DNA of 61,258 nucleotides. It comes from JBCAWW01 sp039024315 (GTDB taxonomy: Bacteria; Bacteroidota; Bacteroidia; J057). The stretch covers positions 1-61,258 of the forward strand of contig JBCCQN010000019.1 of assembly GCA_039024315.1 (NCBI GenBank), given 5' to 3'. Below are positions 41,708 through 52,096 of the stretch, one piece after another (the stretch's first letter is position 1; each line of letters begins with the position of its first letter). Under the pieces are notes generated by a model, which saw nothing but the letters and a program-made list of their open reading frames with translations, was not told the DNA's origin and ran no database searches. A program made the translations under genes and the position numbers.

Positions 41708-42472
41708 ATGAATTATCTGGCAAAGATTCTCGGTCTAACGACCTTGATTGCAGTCTTTGGCTTTGCCTCCCAAGACTCTGCCCCTCCCCAAAAGGTATTA
41801 TTTGTGGGGAATAGCTACACTTATTTTTGGAACCTCCCCCTTTCTGTTATGACTATGGCAGAAAGTCAGAATATTGACTTACAAACACGGCAATCAACGG
41901 CTGGAGGAGTCAACTTAGGGCAACATTGGCGGGGGGAGAAAAAGTTAGAGACCTTATCAATTTTAAAAGCCGGAGAATTTGACGCCATTGTCCTGCAAGA
42001 TCATAGCTTGCAAGCCATCAGGTATCCCGATAGCCTCATGTATTATGGCCGTAAGCTCCAAGAAATATTAGCACCATCAGGAGCTGATATTTATCTATAT
42101 CTCACTTGGGCGCGTGAATGGGACCCCTATATGCAAGACAGTATCACGATGGGCTATAAAAGCTTAGCCCAAGCGATAGACGCAAGCATTGTGCCTGTGG
42201 GGCCGGCTTGGGCAAGAGCCCGTAGCCTTAGGCCAGAATTGAAACTATACGATCCAGATGGTAGCCATCCCTCTCCTACAGGGACTTATTTGAGCGCCTG
42301 TGTGTTTTTTGGGGTGCTTACAGGTCAGTCTCCTATTGGACTCCCAGAGCGTCTTATCACCAAAGACGCCAATGGTCAGCCTCTCTATCTCAATATTCAG
42401 GCTCCAAATGACGCTATCTTTTGTCAAAAGGTAGCCTGGGAGATCATTCAAAATTGGGCTAAGCAGGAATAG
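41708..42472 (+). CDS. SGNH-family hydrolase (esterase-like), secreted
   Basis: A signal peptide (MNYLAKILGLTTLIAVFGFA) precedes block I KVLFVGNSYTYFWNLPLSV with the catalytic Ser36, the block II-like Gly in STAGGVNLGQHW, block III-like VLQDHSLQA, and the D-x-x-H motif in DPDGSHPSPTGTYLSA. The 254-residue length suits a single SGNH domain, likely a carbohydrate or acyl esterase. One base separates its stop from the symporter start, so the two are cotranscribed: the esterase may release an acid that the symporter imports. Confidence 0.85.
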   Translation: MNYLAKILGLTTLIAVFGFASQDSAPPQKVLFVGNSYTYFWNLPLSVMTMAESQNIDLQTRQSTAGGVNLGQHWRGEKKLETLSILKAGEFDAIVLQDHSLQAIRYPDSLMYYGRKLQEILAPSGADIYLYLTWAREWDPYMQDSITMGYKSLAQAIDASIVPVGPAWARARSLRPELKLYDPDGSHPSPTGTYLSACVFFGVLTGQSPIGLPERLITKDANGQPLYLNIQAPNDAIFCQKVAWEIIQNWAKQE

Positions 42473-42473
42473 T

Positions 42474-43982
42474 ATGACTACTGATCAATCTATGCTATCA
42501 CGTTCGCAAGTCTTAGGCCTCATTTTAGGTCCTACCCTTTTCATTACGACCCTACTACTCTTTCGCCCAGAGGGCTTGAGTAGTGAGGCCAACGCGGTGC
42601 TTGCTTGTACTTTGTGGATTGCCGTTTGGTGGATCACCGAGGCGATCCCGATTGCGGTCACCTCATTATTACCTATTATCATGTTTCCCCTGACGGGAGG
42701 ACTTAGCTTAGCTGAAACCACAGCCTCCTTTGGGCACCGCTACATCTTTCTTTATATCGGTGGTTTCATTTTAGCGATAGCCATCGAACGCTGGGATCTA
42801 CACCGAAGGATTGCCCTCAATATTATCAAGCTAATCGGGACCGATATCAAGTTCATCATTTTGGGTTTTATGGTCGCCACTGCCTTTCTTTCGATGTGGA
42901 TTTCCAATACGGCGACTTCTGTAATGATGCTCCCCATTGGCTTAGCGATTGTCTCCCAATTAAAGGATAATCCCGCCACGGTCGAGAACGAGCATAAGCA
43001 GTTTGGTAAGGCCCTAATGTTAGCCATTGCCTATAGCGCTTCTATTGGTGGAGTGGCCACCTTGATTGGCACTCCCCCTAATTTAGTTCTTGCTGGAATT
43101 GTACAAGAGATTTACGGTATAGAAATCACCTTTGCCCAATGGCTCATCTTTGGCTTACCGATTTCGGTCTTGCTCCTCTTCTTATGTTGGAAGTATCTAA
43201 CTGCCTTTGCTTTTAAGTTTCCTTTTCAATCTTTCCCTGGAGGTAGGGCAGAAATCAATAAGCAAGTGAGTGCGCTAGGACCAATGAGTTTTGAGGAGAA
43301 GGTGGTATTAGGGGTATTTATCTTTACTGCACTAGCTTGGATTAGTCGTTCGTACGTTTTGAATAAATTTTTGCCTGCTCTGGATGATACGATCATAGCG
43401 CTTGTTGCCGGAGTTTCCCTTTTTTTGCTACCTGCTTCAAGAGCAGAAAACCGCCCTATCCTGACTTGGGAGGAAGCAGTGAAGCTACCTTGGGGGATAC
43501 TTTTGCTTTTTGGCGGTGGATTAGCTCTAGCCCAAGGTTTTAAAGTAAGCGGTCTCGCTGAATGGATAGGCTCTCAAATGACGCTGCTTGATGGTGTTTC
43601 ATTACTCCTCCTTCTCTTGGTATTGATCGCCGGGGTCAATTTCTTGACTGAGATCACCTCTAACTTGGCAACTACAGCCATGCTGCTACCCATTTTGGCT
43701 CCGCTGGCTTTGGTCATTGATGTACATCCTTACATTTTGATGGTGGGCGCCACCGTGGCAGCATCATGTGCCTTTATGTTGCCAGTAGCTACGCCTCCCA
43801 ATGCTGTAGTATTTGGCTCCGGCTACATCACAGTCTTCGACATGGCAAGAGTGGGCCTACGGATGAACTTAATTTCTATCGCCTTACTTACTCTGATAGT
43901 CTTCTACTTACTGCCATACATATGGGGCTTTGATCCTTTGATTTTTCCCAAAGAACTCAAGGATTTAGCACCTCAACCATAA
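42474..43982 (+). CDS. DASS-family sodium/dicarboxylate (or anion) symporter
   Basis: This 502-residue protein has about 11-12 membrane segments and the two SNT signature loops of the divalent anion:sodium symporter family: AFLSMWISNTATSVMMLPIG and VNFLTEITSNLATTAMLLPI. The GVATLIGTPPNLVLAGI and MLPVATPPNAVVFGSGY loops also fit. The family imports succinate, malate, citrate or sulfate with Na+. The operon with the esterase favours an organic acid. Confidence 0.92.
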   Translation: MTTDQSMLSRSQVLGLILGPTLFITTLLLFRPEGLSSEANAVLACTLWIAVWWITEAIPIAVTSLLPIIMFPLTGGLSLAETTASFGHRYIFLYIGGFILAIAIERWDLHRRIALNIIKLIGTDIKFIILGFMVATAFLSMWISNTATSVMMLPIGLAIVSQLKDNPATVENEHKQFGKALMLAIAYSASIGGVATLIGTPPNLVLAGIVQEIYGIEITFAQWLIFGLPISVLLLFLCWKYLTAFAFKFPFQSFPGGRAEINKQVSALGPMSFEEKVVLGVFIFTALAWISRSYVLNKFLPALDDTIIALVAGVSLFLLPASRAENRPILTWEEAVKLPWGILLLFGGGLALAQGFKVSGLAEWIGSQMTLLDGVSLLLLLLVLIAGVNFLTEITSNLATTAMLLPILAPLALVIDVHPYILMVGATVAASCAFMLPVATPPNAVVFGSGYITVFDMARVGLRMNLISIALLTLIVFYLLPYIWGFDPLIFPKELKDLAPQP

Positions 43983-44004
43983 CCTAAACCTAATCTCTAT
44001 CCTT

Positions 44005-47000
44005 ATGAAAAGAGTGGATTACAACTACTTTTTGCTAGCTATGCTCCTACTGGGGATGATGGCAACCTGCCTTCCTTCTCAGATCCAAGCAAAACCACAA
44101 GCAGGCACTGATCTTATTATTGTCGGTCTTTTGGATGGCCCGCTTAGCGGAACGCCCAAATTTTTAGAATTATATGTCGTCAATGATATACCGGACTTGA
44201 GTATTTTCGGGATCGGCAGCGCCAACAATGGCGGAGGCACTGATGGGCAAGAGTGGACCTTTCCCGCCGACCCAGCGACCGCTGGCTCTACGATTTACGT
44301 AGCCAATGATACAGCTGCTTTTCGCACTTTTATGGGCTATGGTGCCAATTACCAAGATGGAGGAGCCGCTTGTAATTTCAATGGCGACGATGCCTTCGAA
44401 TTGTTCGAAAATGGCACTGTAGTCGATATCTTTGGGGATATCAATGTCGATGGCACGGGGACTCCTTGGGAGTATCTTGATAGTTGGGTGAAACGGATCA
44501 ATGCTACTGGCCCAGATGGGACTAGCTTTGTACAAAGCAATTGGACCTACGGTCCGATCAATGTATTTGATGGTACTACCACTAATGCCAGTGCTAGCTC
44601 CCCTTATCCGACAGCAGCCTATATGCCAGGAGGCAGCAGTGGCGGCAGCATCGGGAGTATAGACCTTATCCTCAAAGGAGTGATCTATGCTAGTGCAACG
44701 ATCAAAGCCACCGAATTCGAAGTACTCAATGATATTCCGGATCTTAGCATTTATGGTATTGGTACCACCAATAATGGCGGTGGTTCTGATAGCGTGGAGT
44801 GGTCTTTTCCCGCCGCTACGGCAACCGCAGGAGATAGAATTTACGTAGCCCGTGATTCGGCTGCTTTCAATCAATTTTTCGGCTTTGACGCTAATTATTA
44901 TGACCCTACGGGTGATGCCCACAACTTTAACGGCGACGATGGGATCGAAATATTTAAAAACGGCAACCTCACTGAAATTTTTGGCGATACTTTGCTAGAC
45001 GGCACTGGCGAACCCTGGGAATATACCGATGGCTGGGCCCATAGAATTGACGGTACCGGCCCTGACTCTGCAACCTTTGTTTTAGCCAATTGGGAATTTA
45101 GTAGCCTTGGCAATTATGTCGGTACCTCAGACAATGCCTCCGCTCCTCAACCCTATCCAGTAGCCGTTATGACAGGCAGCACGATGAGTCCGGCTTTGGT
45201 ACTCGTGGGGGTAATTCATGCCAATGCTGATGTCAAATCAACTGAGTACTATGTATTAGAGGATATTGCCGACCTCAGTATTTATGGGCTCGGAGGAGCC
45301 AATAATGGAGGAGGTACAGACAGTGTAGAATGGGCCTTCCCTGCCGCCTCGGCAAGCCGAGGGGATAGGCTGTACGTCACCCGCGATTCGGCCACTTTTA
45401 GAGATTTCTTTGGCTTTGACGCTAACTTCTATGACCCCAATGGGGATGCCCATAACTTTAATGGCGATGACGCCTTTGAAGTATTTGAAAATGGTGTGGT
45501 GATCGACCTTTTTGGAGATATCAATGTCGATGGTACCGGAGAACCCTGGGAATATAAAGAAAGCTGGGCTGCTCGGGAATGTGCCACGGGTCCAGATTCC
45601 TCCACTTTTGTATTATCTAGTTGGTCATTTGGCCCTATCGAAATTTTTGACGGCATTGCTACTAACAACGCGGCTGGACAGCCCTATGCTTTTGGCACCT
45701 ACGATACCATCCCTTGTCCGATTCCAGTAGGGCCGAGTCCAACTGAGCTAGTGATCACGGAAATCATGTACAACTCCCCTGGCTCTGACTTAGAGTATAT
45801 CGAGTTTTACAACAACACTACAGACTCTATTGATATTAGTGGTTATAGCATTAGTGATGCCATTAGTTTCACTTTCCCGAGCTATATCCTTCCCCCCGGA
45901 GAAATCGTCTTGATCTCTGATGACTCAACTGCCATGCAATCATTCTGGGGCGTAACTGCCTTTAATTGGAGCAGCGGCTCACTCAACAATAGCGGAGAAT
46001 CCATTACGCTTAAAGATACTGCAGGGATGGTCATAGACTCCGTTTTTTATGACGATGTCGCTCCTTGGACCACAACGCCCGATGGACGAGGCCCTTCTTT
46101 AGTCTTATGTGATCCAGATAGTAACAACAATGCAGGCAGCAATTGGCAAAGAGCTATTTCGAGTTCCGGCAATCTTTTTGACGGTAGGGAGGTTTTTGGT
46201 AATCCAGGCACATTGAGTAGCTGTGTTGCAGATCCCATCGTAGGGATTCAGGCCGCCGAAGTCATTACGGGTGAAGCGGATGGCGATCTTACAGTACTTT
46301 TTTACCTTGATAATCCAGATCCAAACAATGCAACCACTTTAGATTTAGATATCGCCATGGGCGGCACCGCTGATGGATCAGACTATAGCTTCACTCCTAC
46401 GACCATAACGTTCCCCGCAGGGACAGATACCGCTCAATCAACCATCATTGGTATTACAGATGATAGCGATCAAGAGCCTGAGGAAAGCTTTACCTTAAAC
46501 CTAAGCAATCCTTCCGGCAACACTATCATTACCAATGACAGCATGCGGATCACCATCGTTGACAATGATGCACCGCTTACCTATAGCCTAAAGATTATTG
46601 GGTTAGTTCATGGCCCAAATTCTGGCGTTCCTAAAGCAGTAGAAATACTCGCTCTTAACGATATTCCCAACCTCAGTCTTTATGGCTTAGGCTGCGCTAA
46701 CAATGGTGGTGGTACAGACGGTCAGGAATACACCTTCCCTTCTGATTCCATCCCTGCCGGCACTTGTTTCTTTGTGGCAAATGACACCGCAGGCTTTAGA
46801 GCATTTTTCGGCTTTAGCGCTGATTATCAGGATGATGGCTCAGCCAATAACTTCAATGGCGATGATGCTTTTGAGATTTACGAAAGCGGAAGCGTAATCG
46901 ATGTCTTTGGCGAGGTAGATGTAGATGGAACTGGCACCCCTTGGGAATATACCCTAGGTTGGGTCCACCGCAAAGCAGGTACTGGTCCTGACACTGCAAC

Positions 47001-47361
47001 TTTTGTCTTGGATAATTGGGAGTTTGGTGGAATCGATGCCTTCCTTGGGGTAAGCACCAATGATGCGGCCGCTAATCCTTATCCAGTGATGATGTGCGAT
47101 CTAGTGAGCATCGAGCCAGTTGACCTCAAGCAAGAGATCAGGATCTATCCTAACCCTGCTCAATTCAGCGTCCGCTATGATGCTGAAGTAAGAATAGAAA
47201 AAGTCATTCTACGCAATTTGCTTGGGCAAGCGCTCATGGTCATTGATCAACCCGCCGATAGTGCAGAAATTGATCTAAGCCCTCTCGCGAACGATATTTA
47301 CTTCTTGAGTTTTGTAACCGAACAAGGTATTTGGACCCAAAAACTTGTGGTCCGGAAATAA
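44005..47361 (+). CDS. Large surface protein with LTD-like repeats, Calx-beta and T9SS sorting domain
   Basis: After a signal peptide (to about residue 29), the 1118-residue protein has three tandem approximately 165-residue modules (36-205, 219-386, 398-563), a canonical lamin-tail domain (580-740, TELVITEIMYNSPGSDLEYIEF), a Calx-beta domain (745-858, ITFPAGTDTAQ, IVDND), a fourth module (860-1028) and a T9SS sorting domain (RIYPNPAQFSVRYDAE to VVRK). Each module contains NFNGDDAFE, DxFGDxxxDGTGxPWEY and W. These resemble the LTD-like modules beside extracellular nucleases, but no catalytic domain is seen. It heads the second SusCD locus and is probably a secreted adhesin or binding protein. 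Confidence 0.88.
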   Translation: MKRVDYNYFLLAMLLLGMMATCLPSQIQAKPQAGTDLIIVGLLDGPLSGTPKFLELYVVNDIPDLSIFGIGSANNGGGTDGQEWTFPADPATAGSTIYVANDTAAFRTFMGYGANYQDGGAACNFNGDDAFELFENGTVVDIFGDINVDGTGTPWEYLDSWVKRINATGPDGTSFVQSNWTYGPINVFDGTTTNASASSPYPTAAYMPGGSSGGSIGSIDLILKGVIYASATIKATEFEVLNDIPDLSIYGIGTTNNGGGSDSVEWSFPAATATAGDRIYVARDSAAFNQFFGFDANYYDPTGDAHNFNGDDGIEIFKNGNLTEIFGDTLLDGTGEPWEYTDGWAHRIDGTGPDSATFVLANWEFSSLGNYVGTSDNASAPQPYPVAVMTGSTMSPALVLVGVIHANADVKSTEYYVLEDIADLSIYGLGGANNGGGTDSVEWAFPAASASRGDRLYVTRDSATFRDFFGFDANFYDPNGDAHNFNGDDAFEVFENGVVIDLFGDINVDGTGEPWEYKESWAARECATGPDSSTFVLSSWSFGPIEIFDGIATNNAAGQPYAFGTYDTIPCPIPVGPSPTELVITEIMYNSPGSDLEYIEFYNNTTDSIDISGYSISDAISFTFPSYILPPGEIVLISDDSTAMQSFWGVTAFNWSSGSLNNSGESITLKDTAGMVIDSVFYDDVAPWTTTPDGRGPSLVLCDPDSNNNAGSNWQRAISSSGNLFDGREVFGNPGTLSSCVADPIVGIQAAEVITGEADGDLTVLFYLDNPDPNNATTLDLDIAMGGTADGSDYSFTPTTITFPAGTDTAQSTIIGITDDSDQEPEESFTLNLSNPSGNTIITNDSMRITIVDNDAPLTYSLKIIGLVHGPNSGVPKAVEILALNDIPNLSLYGLGCANNGGGTDGQEYTFPSDSIPAGTCFFVANDTAGFRAFFGFSADYQDDGSANNFNGDDAFEIYESGSVIDVFGEVDVDGTGTPWEYTLGWVHRKAGTGPDTATFVLDNWEFGGIDAFLGVSTNDAAANPYPVMMCDLVSIEPVDLKQEIRIYPNPAQFSVRYDAEVRIEKVILRNLLGQALMVIDQPADSAEIDLSPLANDIYFLSFVTEQGIWTQKLVVRK
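44110..45693 (+). repeat. Three tandem LTD-like coding repeats (a fourth at 46582-47088)
   Basis: Modules at 44110-44619, 44659-45162 and 45196-45693, plus a distant copy at 46582-47088, encode the same fold with strong protein similarity (SIYGIG-NNGGG, NFNGDD, DGTG-PWEY). They are diverged at the DNA level, so recent duplication or slippage is unlikely. Confidence 0.85.
44140..44156 (-). repeat. Dispersed hairpin repeat, relaxed prefix, TAA loop
   Basis: The minus strand reads GGCGTT-CCGC-TAA-GCGG, encoding GPLSGTP in the first LTD-like module. Confidence 0.45.
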
Positions 47362-47428
47362 TTTTTATGTGCAGGAGGGGCACATCCTAGCGCCTCTCCT
47401 GCCTCAAATTTTGTGCAAGCCTAAAGTC

Positions 47429-50400
47429 ATGATCAAATCAATTACTGCTACGCTTTTTGTATGCCTACTATCGTTTACTACTTGGGCCCAGCAACAGATC
47501 AGCGGCAGCGTCCAAGACGAGGAAGGCAGGCCCATTACAGGCGCTACTGTCCTCGTGATTGGGGAAAATACGGGCATGATTACAGATTCTACAGGGAGAT
47601 ATACGCTTGTGGTCTCTGATCCTCAGAACGCTCAGATTGCCGCTCGCTTTAGCGGCTACAAAACTCAGCTAGTGGAAGTCGTCGGCCATAGTGAAATTGA
47701 TTTCATCCTCACTGAAGATGTCAAACAATTAGACGAGGTCGTCATCAGTGCTATTGGGCTAGAGCAGCGTAGCGATAATATCGGATCCACCATCGCAAAA
47801 ATAAATACCGGAGATGTCGTTCGCTCAGGCGAAACCCTCCTCCTCAATGGACTAGCAGGCAAGTCCAGTAATCTTAAGATTGCTCGCTCCAACGGAGAGC
47901 CCGGTGCAGGCAGTACCATCCAGATTAGAGGAGCCAATACCATTACCGGTTCCTCTAGTCCTTTGATCATTTTGGATGGGGTTCCCATCGATAATTCTAC
48001 TACCTATGGCGGCGGAGACTTCAACAGTAATCGTCGTATTGCCCAATCCAGTCGCCTCAATGACCTCAATCCCAATGATATAGAGTCCATCCAAGTCCTC
48101 AAGGGAGCCTCAGCCGCTTCACTTTGGGGATCACGGGCTGCGAACGGTGTCCTCGTGATCACGACTAAACAGGGAAGTGCCGGCCAATTGAGAGTTTCCT
48201 TAAACTCCTCGGTATCCTTCGATCAAATCCTTACCCAGCATCCCTTACAAACTACCTTTGGTCAAGGGGATGGAGGTGTATTTTCGAGCTCCTCGGCCAA
48301 TAGTTGGGGAGACAAGATTGCGGACCGTAGCGGGGAAGGGGATCTTGTAACTGATCAGGGGGCTAGATTTGTTTCTGATGATGGCATCAGTTTTTACCCA
48401 ATACTCGAAAAACGCTCCACTGATATCTTTACAGACCGCAATTTTAATGATGTTTTTCGTACGGGTTACTTCATCAACAATAATGTGCAAATAAGCGGCG
48501 GAAGCTTAAGGTCTCAATTTTACTTGAGTCTGGGACGCTTGGATCATGAAGGCATCATCGAAAATAGTTTCTTCGATAAGACCAATCTTACCTTCAACAA
48601 CAAAACCCAAGTCAACGACCGGATCACCGTCAAGACCAAAGCCAGCTTTATCCAAAGCCGAGCCAATAAAATCAATCAAAGCTCCAATGTTGCGGGCTTA
48701 TATATTGGTTTGCTGCGGACTCCACCAGACTTCTACAATCGTTACTACCGTGGCACTCATATTGATGCAGGCGGCATTGCCTATCCCAACCGCCACCGTG
48801 CTTACCGAGATGGATTAGGGGGATCTGGTAGCCCAGCCTACAACAATCCACTGTGGACCATTTATGAGCAACGCGTCCTCTCTACCGTCAATCGCTTAAT
48901 CGCTTCTTCAGAAGTAAACATCAACGCCACCAAATGGCTTACTTTCACCCTCAGAGGTGGCGTGGATCACTACGGGGACGAACGCGAATATTTTTTTCCT
49001 ATCGGTACCGCAAACGCCGATTATAATTCGGGAAGATTTGATCAGGATGTAATCTTGCGGACCGAAGTCAATACCGATATTATTGCGCGGGGTAATTTCA
49101 AACTAGCAGATGCTTTAAGACTAAGCGTTACCGCAGGTTGGAACTTCAATGACAGCCGAAGAGTATTTAACACGACTTCTCTCATTGCCTTTCAGGCAGA
49201 TGTACAAATCGCTACCTCTCAGCTCAATACCGCTAACGAAAACACCTCTTTCGTTACTCGCAGACGAAACAGAAGATCAAATCGTGGCTATGCCGTTTTC
49301 TCTTTTGATATAAAGGACCAGCTTTTTGTCAATATCAGTAATACCCTAGAGGCTTCCTCTACCCTCAGCGGTAATTTTTATTATCCGGCTGTAGATGTAG
49401 CCTGGCAGTTTTCAGACATTCTAGACTTCAAAGCCATGAGTTTTGGTAAGCTGCGGGCTTCTTGGGGTCAAGTAGGAGTAGATGCCGCGGCCCACCGCTT
49501 TCAAACGCTGGCCGAAGGAGGGTTTTCTTATAGTAGTTTTAGTGATCCACTAGACGTGTCTCTTTTTGGCGGAGGCTTTAGGGTCGATGATGACAAAGGC
49601 AATGAAAATCTCCGACCAGAAGTAAAAACTGAGTTTGAAATCGGTACCGATCTCCGCTTTTTCCGCGACTACCTTAGTTTCTCCTTTACCTATTACCAAA
49701 ATGAGATTCGAGACTTGCTATACGAGATCAACACTGCTCCCTCGACTGGTTTTCTAAGTGAGTACAAAAACATCGGTACCATGGAGAACAAGGGTTACGA
49801 GGCTGAGGTAACTTATAACTTCTTGCGTAAAAAAGATTGGAATCTTGAGTTTTACGGCAACTTTAGTCAAAACCGCAATCGTGTTACCAACCTCTTTGGG
49901 GCAAGCTCTATAGCCTTGACCGGCGGTGCCATTAGCTCACGAGCAGTAGAAGGTCAGCCCTTGGGAGTTTTGTGGGGCACAAGGGCCTTACGCGATGATG
50001 CAGGGGATCTGATGCTCGACGAAAACGGATTTCCGCAACTCAATAGTCAGCAAGGTGTAATCGGCGATCCCAATCCAGATTGGCGTGCCGGTGCTGGTCT
50101 TAAGGCTTCGTGGAAAGGCTTCAACCTCAATATTTTGTTTGACCATTCCCAAGGAGGCGACTTCGCCGAACGCACCCGCTTTGTGCTCTATCGTTTCGGC
50201 ACCCATGAAGACGTAGGCAAAGAGGTCACGCTCGAACAAAACGTCAAAAATGTCAATGGCGACATCTTTTACATAGGTGAAACGGTTAGGGGCAATCTCG
50301 CAGATTTTGGAGCTGGTACAGTCCTATTAGACGAGGCATGGTACACCACCATTGGTGGGGGATTCTTGAGCAGTGTGATCAACGAATTTTCGATTGGAGA

Positions 50401-50647
50401 TGCTACCTGGACTCGCTTACGAGAAGCGACCCTTTCTTATACCATCCGGGGGGAAAAATTTAAGGATATCACCCGACTCAGTAGTATTAATCTCGGTGTT
50501 ACGGGACGTAATCTTTTTCTCTGGACCTCCCTCAAAGGGGTAGATCCTGAAATCAATCAATTTGGTGTGGGCAACGGCTTTGGGATTGATTATTTCACCA
50601 ATCCAACCACCCGCTCCTTGCTAGTAAACCTGAGTATCAACTTCTAA
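47429..50647 (+). CDS. SusC/RagA-family TonB-dependent receptor (no STN domain)
   Basis: The ATG at 47429 gives the signal peptide MIKSITATLFVCLLSFTTWAQ; an earlier start at 47345 would overlap the previous gene and mask the signal. It begins directly with the carboxypeptidase-regulatory-like domain (QISGSVQDEEGRPITGATVLV), then a TonB-box-like LDEVVISAIGLEQRSDNIG, the plug (PLIILDGVPIDN, NDIESIQVLKGASAASLWGS) and the barrel. Lacking STN, it is unlikely to signal through FecR, unlike the first SusC. It is paired with the SusD gene 12 bp downstream. Confidence 0.95.
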   Translation: MIKSITATLFVCLLSFTTWAQQQISGSVQDEEGRPITGATVLVIGENTGMITDSTGRYTLVVSDPQNAQIAARFSGYKTQLVEVVGHSEIDFILTEDVKQLDEVVISAIGLEQRSDNIGSTIAKINTGDVVRSGETLLLNGLAGKSSNLKIARSNGEPGAGSTIQIRGANTITGSSSPLIILDGVPIDNSTTYGGGDFNSNRRIAQSSRLNDLNPNDIESIQVLKGASAASLWGSRAANGVLVITTKQGSAGQLRVSLNSSVSFDQILTQHPLQTTFGQGDGGVFSSSSANSWGDKIADRSGEGDLVTDQGARFVSDDGISFYPILEKRSTDIFTDRNFNDVFRTGYFINNNVQISGGSLRSQFYLSLGRLDHEGIIENSFFDKTNLTFNNKTQVNDRITVKTKASFIQSRANKINQSSNVAGLYIGLLRTPPDFYNRYYRGTHIDAGGIAYPNRHRAYRDGLGGSGSPAYNNPLWTIYEQRVLSTVNRLIASSEVNINATKWLTFTLRGGVDHYGDEREYFFPIGTANADYNSGRFDQDVILRTEVNTDIIARGNFKLADALRLSVTAGWNFNDSRRVFNTTSLIAFQADVQIATSQLNTANENTSFVTRRRNRRSNRGYAVFSFDIKDQLFVNISNTLEASSTLSGNFYYPAVDVAWQFSDILDFKAMSFGKLRASWGQVGVDAAAHRFQTLAEGGFSYSSFSDPLDVSLFGGGFRVDDDKGNENLRPEVKTEFEIGTDLRFFRDYLSFSFTYYQNEIRDLLYEINTAPSTGFLSEYKNIGTMENKGYEAEVTYNFLRKKDWNLEFYGNFSQNRNRVTNLFGASSIALTGGAISSRAVEGQPLGVLWGTRALRDDAGDLMLDENGFPQLNSQQGVIGDPNPDWRAGAGLKASWKGFNLNILFDHSQGGDFAERTRFVLYRFGTHEDVGKEVTLEQNVKNVNGDIFYIGETVRGNLADFGAGTVLLDEAWYTTIGGGFLSSVINEFSIGDATWTRLREATLSYTIRGEKFKDITRLSSINLGVTGRNLFLWTSLKGVDPEINQFGVGNGFGIDYFTNPTTRSLLVNLSINF
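47616..47632 (-). repeat. Dispersed hairpin repeat, stem CTGA, GGA loop
   Basis: The minus strand reads AGCGTT-CTGA-GGA-TCAG, a unique stem. It encodes SDPQNAQ in the regulatory-like domain of SusC. Confidence 0.65.
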
Positions 50648-50659
50648 GATTCACTTGAA

Positions 50660-52096
50660 ATGATGCGCAAAAATAATTTCTCCATCATCATATCGGCCAT
50701 TTGCCTTATTTTCTCCTTAGGAGCCTGCCAAGGTCTCAATGATGGCATCAATGACAATCCAAACGATATTACTATAGATGCTATTCAGGCGCAGTCATTT
50801 TTGACCGGCGCTCAGCTTGGCAATATTCAGGTTCAGGTAGGCCACTTGCAACGCATATCTGGTTTGTGGACCCGCCAACTCATTGGTTTTCAAAGCTCTT
50901 ACCTCAGCTTGGATCGCCATAATATCACCACGGCAGAATCCAACTCTACTTGGAACCGAGCTTACCATAGCACCCTTTCCCAACTGCGGACTATTCAAGA
51001 AAAGGCAGGAGACAATGTACAATTACAGGCGATTACCCAGGTGATTGAGGCCCATTGCATGGGAACGATGGCCTCCATTTTTGGCGACATCCCTTATTCC
51101 GAAGCTGTAGTAGCAGGGATTGAGGGACCTCGCTTTGATGCCCAAGCTAGTGTATTTACGGAACTACAACTCTTGTTGGACCAAGCGATCACGACCCTAG
51201 ACAATCTTGAGGTCAATCTGAGCATTCCCGAAGATATATATTTTCAGGGGGATCCCGAAAAATGGAAGGCAGCGGCTTGGACCTTAAAAGCGCGCTATTA
51301 TTTACAATCGCGGGAATACAGTTTGGCCTATGAGGCAGCCCAAAATGGAATTACTGCCCCGGAGAACTCGATGATGTTCAATCCGATCGATGATGCGAAT
51401 ACCGACAACAAAAACCTCTTCTGGCAATTGACCGCAGGTTCTAGAGCTGGGGATATTGGGAATCTCAAGAACGATGAAGCCAGTTTTTTACTACAAATGC
51501 TTTCAGATACTGCTGCAATATCCCGTGTGCATGGCAAAACCCGAGAGGGAGCAAGACTCGCATTTTATGTGATTTATGATGCTGATCCCAACGCTAATCT
51601 GGGGATAGCCTCCGCCACCCAACCTATGCCGCTTATTAGCTTCAGCGAAAATCAATTGATTTTGGCCGAAACTGCCCTTAGAACCCTTAATTTTTCTACC
51701 GCTCTGGATCATCTGAACGTTCTGCGCAGCTGGCTAAACTCAGGAGACGCTTTCCCTATCCTAGATCCAAATGCTAGCTTTGGTTACGTAGGCTTGGATG
51801 AAGATGATTTTGAAGAAGACGGATTAGAAAATAAAGATGGAATTGCTCCCAATACGGCCCTGCTTCGTGAGATCTTGGAAGAGCGTTATGTCAGTGGTTT
51901 TGGCACTTGGATGCCTTATAACGATGCCCGAAGATTAAGGGATACTGAGCCTGAGGTTGCACTTAACTTTCCGATCAACCCCAATGGAGGACCCTGTTTA
52001 CCGCAGCGATTTTTGTATTCAGCCAATGAACTGGATGCCAATCTCAATGCCCCTAGCGTGCCCGATATTTGTACCCCAACTCCGATCAATCAATAA
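50660..52096 (+). CDS. SusD-like outer-membrane lipoprotein (SusD_2 type)
   Basis: A lipoprotein signal (ISAICLIFSLGACQ) and the SusD/RagB helical fold are visible: WNRAYHSTLSQLRTIQEKAGDNVQ, HCMGTMASIFGDIPYSEA, KWKAAAWTLKARYYLQ, ILEERYVSGFGTWMPYNDARRL. The NDNPND near the N-terminus and GDIPYSEA are characteristic of the SusD_2 group. It forms the uptake complex with the preceding SusC. Its stop overlaps the next possible start (TAATG at 52094-52098). Confidence 0.93.
   Translation: MMRKNNFSIIISAICLIFSLGACQGLNDGINDNPNDITIDAIQAQSFLTGAQLGNIQVQVGHLQRISGLWTRQLIGFQSSYLSLDRHNITTAESNSTWNRAYHSTLSQLRTIQEKAGDNVQLQAITQVIEAHCMGTMASIFGDIPYSEAVVAGIEGPRFDAQASVFTELQLLLDQAITTLDNLEVNLSIPEDIYFQGDPEKWKAAAWTLKARYYLQSREYSLAYEAAQNGITAPENSMMFNPIDDANTDNKNLFWQLTAGSRAGDIGNLKNDEASFLLQMLSDTAAISRVHGKTREGARLAFYVIYDADPNANLGIASATQPMPLISFSENQLILAETALRTLNFSTALDHLNVLRSWLNSGDAFPILDPNASFGYVGLDEDDFEEDGLENKDGIAPNTALLREILEERYVSGFGTWMPYNDARRLRDTEPEVALNFPINPNGGPCLPQRFLYSANELDANLNAPSVPDICTPTPINQ
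51715..51731 (+). repeat. Dispersed hairpin repeat, imperfect stem
   Basis: The 12-mer GTTCTGCGCAGC matches the CTGC/GCA copies, but the 3' arm is GCTG and does not close the stem. It encodes NVLRSW in SusD. Confidence 0.35.

Noticed and set aside
44170..44922. 250-codon open frame on the minus strand
   Set aside because: It is antisense to the LTD-repeat gene, its length follows from the repeated codon pattern, and it has no domain or signal.
46407..46422. AACGTT-CCC-CGCA-GGG in the Calx-beta domain
   Set aside because: Only a 3-bp stem with a shifted loop, and it encodes the conserved ITFPAGT of Calx-beta.
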